From the NCBI RefSeq assembly GCF_037042905.1, contig NC_087251.1, positions 39,614,373-39,678,372 of the forward strand: DNA of 64,000 nt, given 5' to 3'. The notes beneath the pieces are model-generated. The model did no database searches and had not been told where the DNA came from. It saw nothing but the letters and a program-made list of their open reading frames with translations. Positions 58,101 to 64,000 of the stretch are shown one piece after another (within the stretch, counting starts at the first letter, position 1; each line of letters starts with the position of its first letter). The stretch is from Lytechinus pictus. Its lineage: Eukaryota; Echinodermata; Echinoidea; Temnopleuroida; Toxopneustidae. The position numbers and the translations under genes were made by a program.

Positions 58101-61100
58101 AAAGAGTCCACAGACTCAATTCAAAGATGTGTTCATATTTTGGAGGGATTCATTAATCCTGTTGTAATGTTGGAAGTATTTTGTAGAGTATAAATGTAGC
58201 TATTTTACAGTAAAAGTATATCCTGTCTTCAGAAATTGTTATTTTCATGACTTGAATTTAAAGATATTGTTGATATGGACCTTGGACAAAACTAATTTTG
58301 ATTGCTATTTTTTTTTTCATTATTCAGGGAGGAAATCAAAGAAGAAAACAACCCTCAGAGATGGGAGCTCATCTGAAGATTTGAAGGTAAGAAACTGTTA
58401 TGGACTATTGGAGTATGCATATCCAGCGGGCGACACTGGCACTGGTCCGACGGTCCCAGACCAGTAAAAATTGCTGTCGGGTCAGTAGTTTTTCAGAAAT
58501 AGCCAGATTTACTGGTCTGACATGACCAGTAGAAAATATTTCAAACTGATAAAAATTATATTTTCTCTTTTGTAACTTCTAATAATGGCTCTCAAAAATT
58601 TTGAAATGGCTCTCATGAATTATGTTGTGGGGGGGGGGGGCATTAAAAGCAATTAAAGTCAGCCAAATAATCTCAAGTCTCTTTTTATATTTTTCTTTAT
58701 TTTTGCATGGGACCAGTAAATTTTAGGTTTGGACCAGTAAAATTGAAAATTGGGCATCTACTGGTCCGACATGAACAGGTTGGACCAGTAGAAAAAAAGG
58801 CATATCCCAAAACATGGACCCTAAGTGCCCAAAATATGTGATGTTGTAAATTAGTTAACTAAGCAAAAAGGGAAGTTAGGGAATTAACTTGTCATTGCTC
58901 ACTTGAAGTAATGACAGTGTACATAATTTATGATGTGACTCATTTTCAATGAATTCCAGAAATCATTTATAGTTTTGAAAATCTACTGCCAGCATTCTAA
59001 AGTTAAAATAGATCATGAATAATGTCAAAATACAATGTTATGCTGATGTTTGAAAACAAACCAACTTTGCAGTTTGCAAAGCTTGAGTTTGATTATCAAT
59101 ACATACTAGGACACAGGGGAACTCTATTTTCAACTTGGGAATGAACACCGAGAGCATCCGGAAGAAATGACTCTCAAATCGCCCACAGCTCCAATTTTGT
59201 AATGGTTGTATAAACTCTCTTGAGTCAATACCAGTAGCTCGACATATAAGTTGACATTTAAGTTATCTATCATGTCAATTTCATGCATGTTGTATCACTT
59301 TGTAGTTGTTTTGTTATTAATGAATGAGACAAAGTTTCAGTGCTTTGGAGTCGGTGTCAAGTTTGTATTGCAGTTTGATGCTCCATCTAGATTACTAGAC
59401 CTTCTTTGCACATTTCTTGGGCCTTAACAAATTTATTCACACACAGGCCAGCTTCAGACCAGCTTGAGGTTGCTTCAAGTCAGCTTGCTATGACCTTGTC
59501 CTTATGCTATGACCTTGTCCTTATTTGATGTAAACAATTTCTCATTTTTGGCATGCATCATTTCCACTATTATGGTGGTTTGGACCCTCTTTTTTTTTTT
59601 TTTTTACACTAGTTTGCAGATACAAACAGTCATTGTGTATGGTACTTTTCAGTTGAGTCACCCCTCCTAAAGTCTGCACAATAAATTTTGATATATATAT
59701 TTTTCTACTGTAGAACTTAATTGAATAAACATTTATTTCCTTCCATTCACACAAATTTGATAAGCATCTCTTATGTTTATTGTTGGAAGTTGTTATCACA
59801 TCTTATCCCCATGTACATGTATTCTCCAGAGTAACAAATCTGAAGTTTCTTTAGGTGGTTTCAGACCGCCTCAAAGTTCGTCAGTTCCAGGTATACCAGG
59901 TATTTTGGTAATGTGAAAGCAAACTACGCGTAATTTCCCCGAAAGAAAATACCCGCTAAATAGTAGGTACTTGGCGAAATTACGAGAACTTTCGCGGGGA
60001 TTTTTCCAAGGTCGCAGGTATATTGGCGATGTGAAAGCAAATTACGGGAACTTTTAGCCCAGCGTGTCGTTGGGTGCGGCGCCGTGGGTGGCTGCTTGGC
60101 TAGTGATTTTGAATCTCGCGCCTTGCTTGCTTATCAGACCATACTGCGCATGCTCGTAACTTCAGGAACTACTTCAGGAACTTATCCCGAAGGGTATGTT
60201 TCAGGGCGGTGTGAATGCAGGAATAATTAATGGGTATTTTTCAGCGTAAAAAAAGTTCTCGTAATTTAACGGGGATTCTTGTGATCGAGGCGGTTTGAAA
60301 CCACCTTTTGAGTACCGTACACAATCATATTCTGTCACACATTGATCTTTTAGCATCCTGCATGTTTCTACTTTTCTAGTAATTAATCTGTCACATGAGC
60401 TGGGCTGTGGATTGTGTTTCCAATTACTGTCACATTCTTCAGAATTACAAGTGGGAAGAATGTGACTGATACGAACGTTTCACATCGTAGTATCAGTTTC
60501 TTTGCCTACCTTTACTGTTAAATGTGATGGAGATAATCCAAAGGAGCTTCATTTCTCAGCTTCTGGGTAGGAATACGGAGAATTTGGCATTTTAAGTTGA
60601 TATAAGAAGGAAATAAATATCCGTAAATCTGGTATCTAAGCAAAAGCCTACATCCTTTATAACCTGTTCATCGACATATTAATTCATCAAAATCTGCTAG
60701 CTTCTTAATATCCTCAATTGAAATGCCCCAAAACTAGCCTCTGGACATGAGCGTGAAAACTCTGCATCGTAAATGGGCCTATTCGTGTGACGTCACATCA
60801 GGGTATTATAGAATAATGATGTCCCCGGCTGTGCACAGAAAACAATGCAAGAGCTATGGAGAAACTTAATGTGTTTTTAAAAAGGTTGAAAGTTATATAA
60901 CCCGAAACCTATGTATGATTGTTCATATCATGTTTGTAGTACACACTGTGAGTAACATTTTGCCGAAAAATGTGTGCTTACGATGGGTTTATATATGATG
61001 TTTTACCAAGTATTTTTTCTTTCTTTCTTGCTGACTGGCTAGATTGCCTGTGTTTGCTGTAGATCCGGTCGTTGTTATTTTTTCGCGGTAGCACACGTGG

Positions 61101-61959
61101 CTGTGTGCTGGCATCCACATGCTCAGTTTGCACATGTATACAGTACAGGCGCATTGTTCACGTGGAGATTAGATAATGTTCCGAGGATTTGAACATTTCT
61201 TCAATTACGTAATCGTAATTGTAATTGAAGAGAGTAATTGAGCCCAACCCCGCTTTAAGCCACACCATCTTGTACTTTGAAAAGTGAATGAAAATTTATT
61301 TTGACAGCATGAGTCAAAGATTTTATCTACAAAAATATTGCTTGTACAGTCAGTCCGCAGGCCGTCCGAAAGTGCTCTATTTTATTCAGCGGTATGCATA
61401 GCCGTCCGTGGTTATGCATACGTAATGAGCTGTGAAGACGAACTTTCCGATCGGTGTTTTTTGCTCTTAGAATCGTTTATTCCTCACATAATTGGTCTTA
61501 TTTTATAGATAAAACTTTGAAATTTCTGATCAGCTAAATAAAATGCACATTTAATGTATTTTGAAGACCGATATTTAGCTTAGAAAAAATGATTTTTTTC
61601 AAGAAATATATGTGAATAAACAGAGCGCATTTTTGCATCGAAATCACACTTGCGTCAAATTGATATTATAATCAATATAAAGCGTAGACATTCTTCTTTA
61701 CGAATGAAAAAGAATTATGAAATTTCATGATGTAGCAAAGTCAGGAACCACAAAAAACCACGGCAATGTCCATCGCGAAATGATTGGAATTATAGTAGAA
61801 TTGCCGACGCGTTCTGATTGGTCAACAGCGGCGCACAGACTTACAACATTATATATAGCTTAAAAAACCTAGGAGGTTTACGGAAGAGATCGATGGCGAA
61901 TTGCGTGAGCGCTATGTTTTGACGTGTGCAAGGACCCAAGTTCGAAACCGCCGGTCTGT

Positions 61960-61991
<32 letters not shown>

Positions 61992-64000
61992 GGGGGGGGG
62001 GGGGGGTTGATGGGGATATGTTTATGCTTTTTCTTTAAATCATATTCCTTCATCGTTCCTACCCAGCTTTATTATCTTTTTACTTTCATATGAAGTTCTA
62101 TTTAGGCCTGTATTTATTAAATCATGGAGCTATTAATAGCTCTATGATTAATTCTTACTTCTTCTTAATCACTGCTTTTGATTTTCAAGTTCTTGATTAC
62201 ACTCATTTGGGCAGGGGTGGGAAGGGAAGTGAGTTAAAGGTCAAGTGCACATCAACAAAAAAGTATTTGAATAAATACAGAAATTTCCCTGTTTTAACAC
62301 AAAACAGTTATATACACAAAACAATGGTATGCAAATAGAGTTGATTATGTCACTCACATCAAATCACTTTTTAAATTTTTGTTGCATTTTTATTATATAA
62401 ATTTTAGCAAATTTGATGTAAAAAATCTTTCTCGAATCACAATAGGTTACATTTATGGAAACTACGAATGTTAATGGAGGAATTAAAATCCCTCTCAAAA
62501 TTTGTTAATGAAAATTAAAATAAAATATACATGTCATGTACATGTATTAAACAAAAAAATACACAAGAAATTAGAATGCGTGTGACATAATCGGTTCTGT
62601 AATTTGCACATTGACCAAGATGAGCATATAATTGTTTTATAAAATTAGGCAAATTTCTCAATGTCAAAATAGTAATTTTTTGAATTTTGAATCATAGTTT
62701 TTATGAAATTCTCTGCAATACTTTATTTTTCTTTAAATTCAAATTAATTTTTTGGTGGGGTGGACTTCTCCTTTACTCTTTGCTTGGAATAGGGAATGCA
62801 CATTAATATTTATCCACGAACAAAATTGTCTAAACATATGCAAATCAGTAATTGGACACATGCTCACTTTCCTTTCATCCAGGCCACTCCCTCACATCCA
62901 CCAGGTTTACAGTCTTATAACAAAAATTATGAATTAATTATAATACCATCACACCATAGCTCCATGATCACACAACGTTCATACAGTGCTTCACAACAAA
63001 TATTTCACTTCTGTTCATATATGCAATAATTACTGTGGAAAACAAAAACAAGGCGTAACCACATTCAAATACCGTTTAAAAGGACAAATATATTATACCT
63101 TTCGAAAAAAAAAAAAGTGAACATACATGGCACTTAACCTTCAGCACATTAGATAACATATAACAGAGTTGCTTAAGAACAAAATATAATTATGGGGCAT
63201 TGCAAGAAACTTATGTTCAATTGCAAATCAACTACATGTTTGTGTTTAATCTAGTACTAGTTTAATCAAAGGACTTACCCTTAATTTTGGAATGTGTGAT
63301 TGAGTAGAAAGTTTCTTGCAATGCATTAAAAATGTTCTTTGGTTTTGAATTGTGAATTTTTATTTTTGTCAAGCTGTATTCCTGTCCAAGTCAGTATTCT
63401 TAGTCCTCCCCAAAACTGTGCTCTAATTTTTTTGTTTCCAATAGCGATAAAGATCAATTTTCTGTTGTATCATTATCAGTCCAAAATTTGCAAACGAAAA
63501 AAGGGCTTTGTCCAAATCATGGTTTGACCTAGACCAAAAGCTTCGGTCTCTGTTATGTTGGTTGTTACGAGGAGAAATTAAAAAATAAAAAAATGTTGAA
63601 AAACTCCTCGAAACAGACGGCTGCCAGCTGTCTAGGTTTGACCATTATAGTTCATGATGGAATCTCCCAGAATGAAGTAGCAAGCAGAGACCAGAGTCAG
63701 CAAGTATGTAGATCTGTGTGTAGAAGAGAAGAAAAAGAGAGAAATAGTCTAAATTATTCAAAGTATGAATTATGTTACATGCAAGTCAATTAAGAGACTA
63801 ACTAAGTACTGTCTGTGACAGCCACAATTTTTTTATTTGAACAAAATGGTTTATAAATACTACTGAGTACGGTAGTACCAGACTTTTTACTTTGACTTTA
63901 AACTGTTTATAGTCTCTAGAGTAGACTGTCTGAGCTAATCATCATTTAATTCTTAACCGCAGCCTGGGGCAAAAATCATCATGGGGCTCAACTTCGACTA
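34134..64000 (+). CDS. TP53BP2: ASPP-family protein (apoptosis-stimulating of p53), N-terminal portion, partial
   Basis: ASPP proteins bind p53 and PP1 through C-terminal ankyrin/SH3 domains and have an N-terminal ubiquitin-like (RA-type) fold. Only the N-terminus is here. Exons 34134-34160, 40524-40671, 42892-43005, 58328-58386 and probably 63963 to beyond the window join with matching phases (0, 1, 1, 0). The diagnostic stretches are [30 protein letters not shown] and [18 protein letters not shown], then [11 protein letters not shown]. These match ASPP1 and ASPP2 residue for residue in many positions. Vertebrates have paralogues; this is probably the single invertebrate homologue, so the symbol marks the family. 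Introns are very long (6.4, 2.2, 15.3 and 5.6 kb). Confidence 0.85.
36486..36505 (+). repeat. (CA)n microsatellite
   Basis: About ten CA units. Confidence 0.9.
37317..37608. mobile_element. MITE with terminal repeat TTAAAGGGGAATGAAACCT
   Basis: The left CTTAAAGGAAAATGACACCT and the right AGGTTTCATTCCCCTTTAAA are inverted with a few mismatches. About 290 bp, non-coding, with target-like TTAA at both ends. Confidence 0.6.
38840..39000. repeat. Clustered ACATGT/TACATGTA palindrome words
   Basis: Repeated tandem and near-tandem TACATGTACATG runs (a perfect stretch at about 38977-38997) within a broader field of TACATGTA words. They are self-complementary and low in complexity. Confidence 0.7.
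39096..39478. mobile_element. MITE with terminal repeat ATACCCCTTTCATAAACC
   Basis: A perfect 18-bp terminal inverted repeat: ATACCCCTTTCATAAACC at 39096-39113 and GGTTTATGAAAGGGGTAT at 39461-39478. Inner arms carrying AATTATGCGGCTAAT and ATTAGGCGGCTAATT also pair. About 383 bp, non-coding. Confidence 0.85.
40524..40671 (+). CDS. TP53BP2: ASPP exon 2 (ubiquitin-like/RA domain, first half)
   Basis: Acceptor TTTGGTGTAG, donor GTAAGT at 40672. It encodes [20 protein letters not shown] and [15 protein letters not shown], aligning with ASPP2 MFLTVYLSNNEQHFTEVPVT and ETICRDVVDLCKEPG. It leaves one base of a codon. Confidence 0.93.
40704..40826. mobile_element. Solo end of the AGGTGGTTTCAAACCGCCTC element
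   Basis: This matches the reverse complement of the right end of the element at 59853-60306 over about 115 bp (AGGTGGTTTCAAACCGCCTC, GTTAAATTACGAGAACTTTT, ATTCACACCGCCC). It starts only about 30 bp after the exon 2 donor, and the other end is missing. Confidence 0.75.
41109..41248. mobile_element. MITE related to the 2474-2632 copy
   Basis: Left GAGGAGCATTTCATGAA and right TTCATGAAGCACTCCCC pair inversely, with CAATCAGTGATT and AATCACAGACTG-like inner arms. About 140 bp. Confidence 0.6.
42024..42804. mobile_element. piggyBac-like non-autonomous element flanked by TTAA
   Basis: TTAA at 42020-42023 and at 42805-42808 flank the element, which begins CCCTAAGAGTCCC and ends GGCTCTTTTAGGG. The inverted ends extend through a poly-G run and GCGGATT on the left and a poly-C run with AATCCGCC on the right. 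A TTAA target and CCCT-type ends are characteristic of piggyBac. The 781-bp interior codes nothing recognisable. Confidence 0.75.
42892..43005 (+). CDS. TP53BP2: ASPP exon 3 (ubiquitin-like/RA domain, second half)
   Basis: The acceptor follows CTTTTTTTTAG and the donor is GTATGA at 43006. It encodes [20 protein letters not shown] and [12 protein letters not shown], matching ASPP1 and ASPP2 (RNEVRFFLRHE). It enters and leaves with one base of a codon. Confidence 0.93.
43404..43990. mobile_element. MITE with terminal repeat TTAAAGGGATGGTCCGGGCTG
   Basis: Left AAAGGGATGGTCCGGGCTG and right CAGCTCGGACTATCCCTTT, with long internal arms (ATTTCATCAAAATCCGATAA against TTATCCGATTTTGATGAAAT). About 587 bp, non-coding. 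A second copy is at 55919-56532. Confidence 0.88.
44620..44938 (-). mobile_element. tRNA-derived SINE
   Basis: Read on the minus strand it starts with GGCGCGTCGTGGTCTAGTGG (A-box TGGTCTAGTGG). B-box GGGTTCAAATCC follows about 30 bp later, then an unrelated body and a (ATT)n-type 3' tail at about 44625-44643. That is the layout of a tRNA-SINE. The 5' end is partly duplicated (ACTAGACCACRACGCGCCC occurs twice at 44897-44938). An open frame across it is incidental. Confidence 0.85.
46195..49222 (+). repeat. Dispersed GTAATGTCAGTTACCG core repeats
   Basis: At least eight copies of GTAATGTCAGTTACC(G) or one-base variants lie at 47299, 47466, 47486, 48612, 48820, 48835, 49029 and 49207. Three related GTAACGTGAGTAACCG words are at about 46195, 46383 and 46561. 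Several neighbouring copies are 167-209 bp apart. Flanks are mostly diverged, though ACCGACACATTT recurs. Confidence 0.75.
47063..47097. repeat. Small hairpin TGGCAGCCATTTT / AAAATGGCTGCCA
   Basis: A 13-bp inverted pair with a short A/T-rich loop. No wider context. Confidence 0.7.
49840..50215 (+). repeat. Polypurine (GGA/GA-rich) tract, about 375 bp
   Basis: Almost uninterrupted A/G on the plus strand (GGGAGGGAGAGAGATAGGGG and similar), with two poly-G runs. The long Pro/Ser open frames on the minus strand are compositional. Confidence 0.9.
50645..51192. mobile_element. Inverted-repeat element with 40-bp ends
   Basis: The left end GGGGCACTTCCATTGACGAG plus TGGATACCATGCGTGACC is matched by the inverted right end (GGTCACGCATGGTATCCACT, CATCAATGGAAGTGGCCC). 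The interior has repeated TACTTGTTAAGG words. About 548 bp, no transposase. Confidence 0.85.
53343..54842. mobile_element. 1.5-kb element with 23-bp perfect terminal repeats and DR1-bearing tandem units
   Basis: A 23-bp perfect inverted repeat bounds it, starting AATTCGTCGGCTTCCCGCAA at 53343-53365 with the inverse at 54820-54842. Inside is a (GGC)n stretch (about 53840-53868), then four imperfect tandem units of about 162-192 bp (53.88-54.67 kb). Each contains AGGTCAAAGGTCA. No transposase is recognised. Confidence 0.85.
54012..54541 (+). promoter_or_regulatory. Four DR1-type sites AGGTCAAAGGTCA
   Basis: Exact copies at 54012-54024, 54204-54216, 54367-54379 and 54529-54541. Each is two AGGTCA half-sites with a one-base spacer, the consensus for RXR, HNF4 and COUP-TF type nuclear receptors. 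Most are followed by further half-sites (TTTAGGGTCA). Motif identity is clear; use is unknown. Confidence 0.55.
55664..55849. mobile_element. Possible MITE with TGACATTTGCTCC ends and telomere-like interior
   Basis: Left TGACATTTGCTCC and right GGAGCAAATGTTGTGTCA pair imperfectly. The interior holds CCCTAACCCTAAACC-like words at about 55738-55800. Confidence 0.45.
55919..56532. mobile_element. Second copy of the AGGGATGGTCCGGGCTG MITE
   Basis: Left GGGATGGTCCGGGCTGAAAA and right CCAGCCTAAACCATCCCTTT, with the same internal arms as the 43404-43990 copy. Confidence 0.85.
58328..58386 (+). CDS. TP53BP2: ASPP exon 4 (basic linker)
   Basis: A 59-base exon between a TTTTTTTTCATTATTCAG acceptor and a GTAAGA donor. 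It encodes [20 protein letters not shown]. The phase is exactly right (enters with one base, leaves at zero). The sequence is a Lys-rich, Ser-rich linker like the variable linker after FFLRHE in vertebrate ASPPs. Identity is by phase and splice sites, as the linker is not conserved. Confidence 0.65.
59853..60306. mobile_element. Inverted-repeat element with AGGTGGTTTCARACCGCCTC ends
   Basis: Left AGGTGGTTTCAGACCGCCTC and right GAGGCGGTTTGAAACCACCT are inverted with one mismatch. Further inner arms (AATTACGAGAACTTT, CGTAATTTAAC) pair. About 454 bp, no transposase. A solo end of the same family is at 40704-40826. Confidence 0.88.
61961..62006 (+). repeat. T30-G16 homopolymer junction
   Basis: About thirty T followed directly by about sixteen G. 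The preceding bases contain AGTTCGAAACC, a possible Pol III B-box remnant. Exact lengths may be unreliable. Confidence 0.8.
62235..62775. mobile_element. MITE related to the 32585-33695 family
   Basis: Left TTAAAGGTCAAGTGCACATC and right GGGGTGGACTTCTCCTTTA, with TATGTCACTCACATC inside. Diverged relative of the AAGGTCAAGTCCACC family. Confidence 0.7.
63197..63324. mobile_element. Small MITE with GCATTGCAAGAAACT ends
   Basis: GCATTGCAAGAAACTT at the left and AAGTTTCTTGCAATGC (one base off) at the right pair inversely. 128 bp, non-coding, within ASPP intron 4. Confidence 0.75.
63963..64000 (+). CDS. TP53BP2: ASPP exon 5, start only (cut by window)
   Basis: After ACCGCAG the phase 0 frame reads [12 protein letters not shown] and runs off the window. 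It falls where vertebrate ASPPs read GVNSPRMDLTLAEL, so GLNFD may be the start of the coiled-coil segment. The pyrimidine tract before this acceptor is weak. Confidence 0.35.

Larger units (their letters stand above)
43006..58327 (+). other. ASPP intron 3 (15.3 kb)
   Basis: Repeat-rich intron containing MITEs, a tRNA-SINE, the 1.5-kb DR1-bearing element, a polypurine tract and the GTAATGTCAGTTACC field, each listed separately. Stretches at about 45.0-46.1, 49.3-49.8, 51.3-53.3, 54.9-55.6 and 56.6-57.5 kb show nothing further. No exon is recognised. Confidence 0.6.
58387..63962 (+). other. ASPP intron 4
   Basis: A 5.6-kb intron with three inverted-repeat elements, a T30-G16 tract and diverged ACTGGTCCGAC(ATG) words at about 58440-58790. 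Nothing coding is recognised. Confidence 0.6.

Noticed and set aside
61880-61960. tRNA gene or SINE head before the T30-G16 tract
   Set aside because: AGTTCGAAACC resembles a B-box but no convincing A-box or cloverleaf could be drawn.

Overview
The window is animal nuclear DNA: AT-rich, with split genes using canonical GT/AG introns, many small inverted-repeat DNA transposons and tRNA-derived SINE sequence. The gene families and the repeat style point to a sea urchin or close echinoderm. That placement is an inference and was not checked by any search.

Three protein-coding genes can be assembled exon by exon with consistent splice phases. (1) Positions 1-2409, plus strand: the 3' end of a RasGRP-type Ras/Rap exchange factor (end of an EF hand, C1 domain, Ser-rich linker, C-terminal coiled coil). 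(2) Positions 28228-16507, minus strand: a complete 10-exon DNA polymerase eta gene (818 codons) with catalytic core, UBZ zinc finger and C-terminal PIP-like motif. (3) Positions 34134-64000, plus strand: the 5' end of an ASPP-family gene (ASPP1/ASPP2, apoptosis-stimulating of p53 protein). Its N-terminal ubiquitin-like/RA domain is spread over small exons, and the gene runs off the right edge. RasGRP and POLH converge; POLH and ASPP diverge head to head with about 5.9 kb between start codons. No functional link between the three is implied beyond adjacency.

The 2.4-16.5 kb interval is gene-free. It holds the RasGRP 3'UTR, a Tc1-type inverted-repeat element, a roughly 3.8-kb degenerate minisatellite broken by a SINE fragment and a foldback element, and a mirror-symmetric second minisatellite. 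POLH introns contain a 1.84-kb hAT-like element with 8-bp target duplications that carries promoter-like DNA, a 688-bp hAT-like MITE, tandem copies of the end of POLH exon 9, and a 268-bp-arm palindrome around a YY1/NRF1-type promoter core. The 28.2-34.1 kb spacer and the ASPP introns are dense with MITEs, a tRNA-SINE, a 1.5-kb inverted-repeat element bearing repeated nuclear-receptor-like half-sites, a polypurine tract and long poly-G/poly-C runs.

The observations most worth following up are: repeated PDZ-ligand-like C-terminal codons in the RasGRP 3'UTR, each behind a splice-acceptor-like site; POLH exon-9 fragment duplications that keep splice donors; the mirror-image first-exon/promoter palindrome; a recurring GTAATGTCAGTTACC core in ASPP intron 3; and the DR1-bearing transposon.
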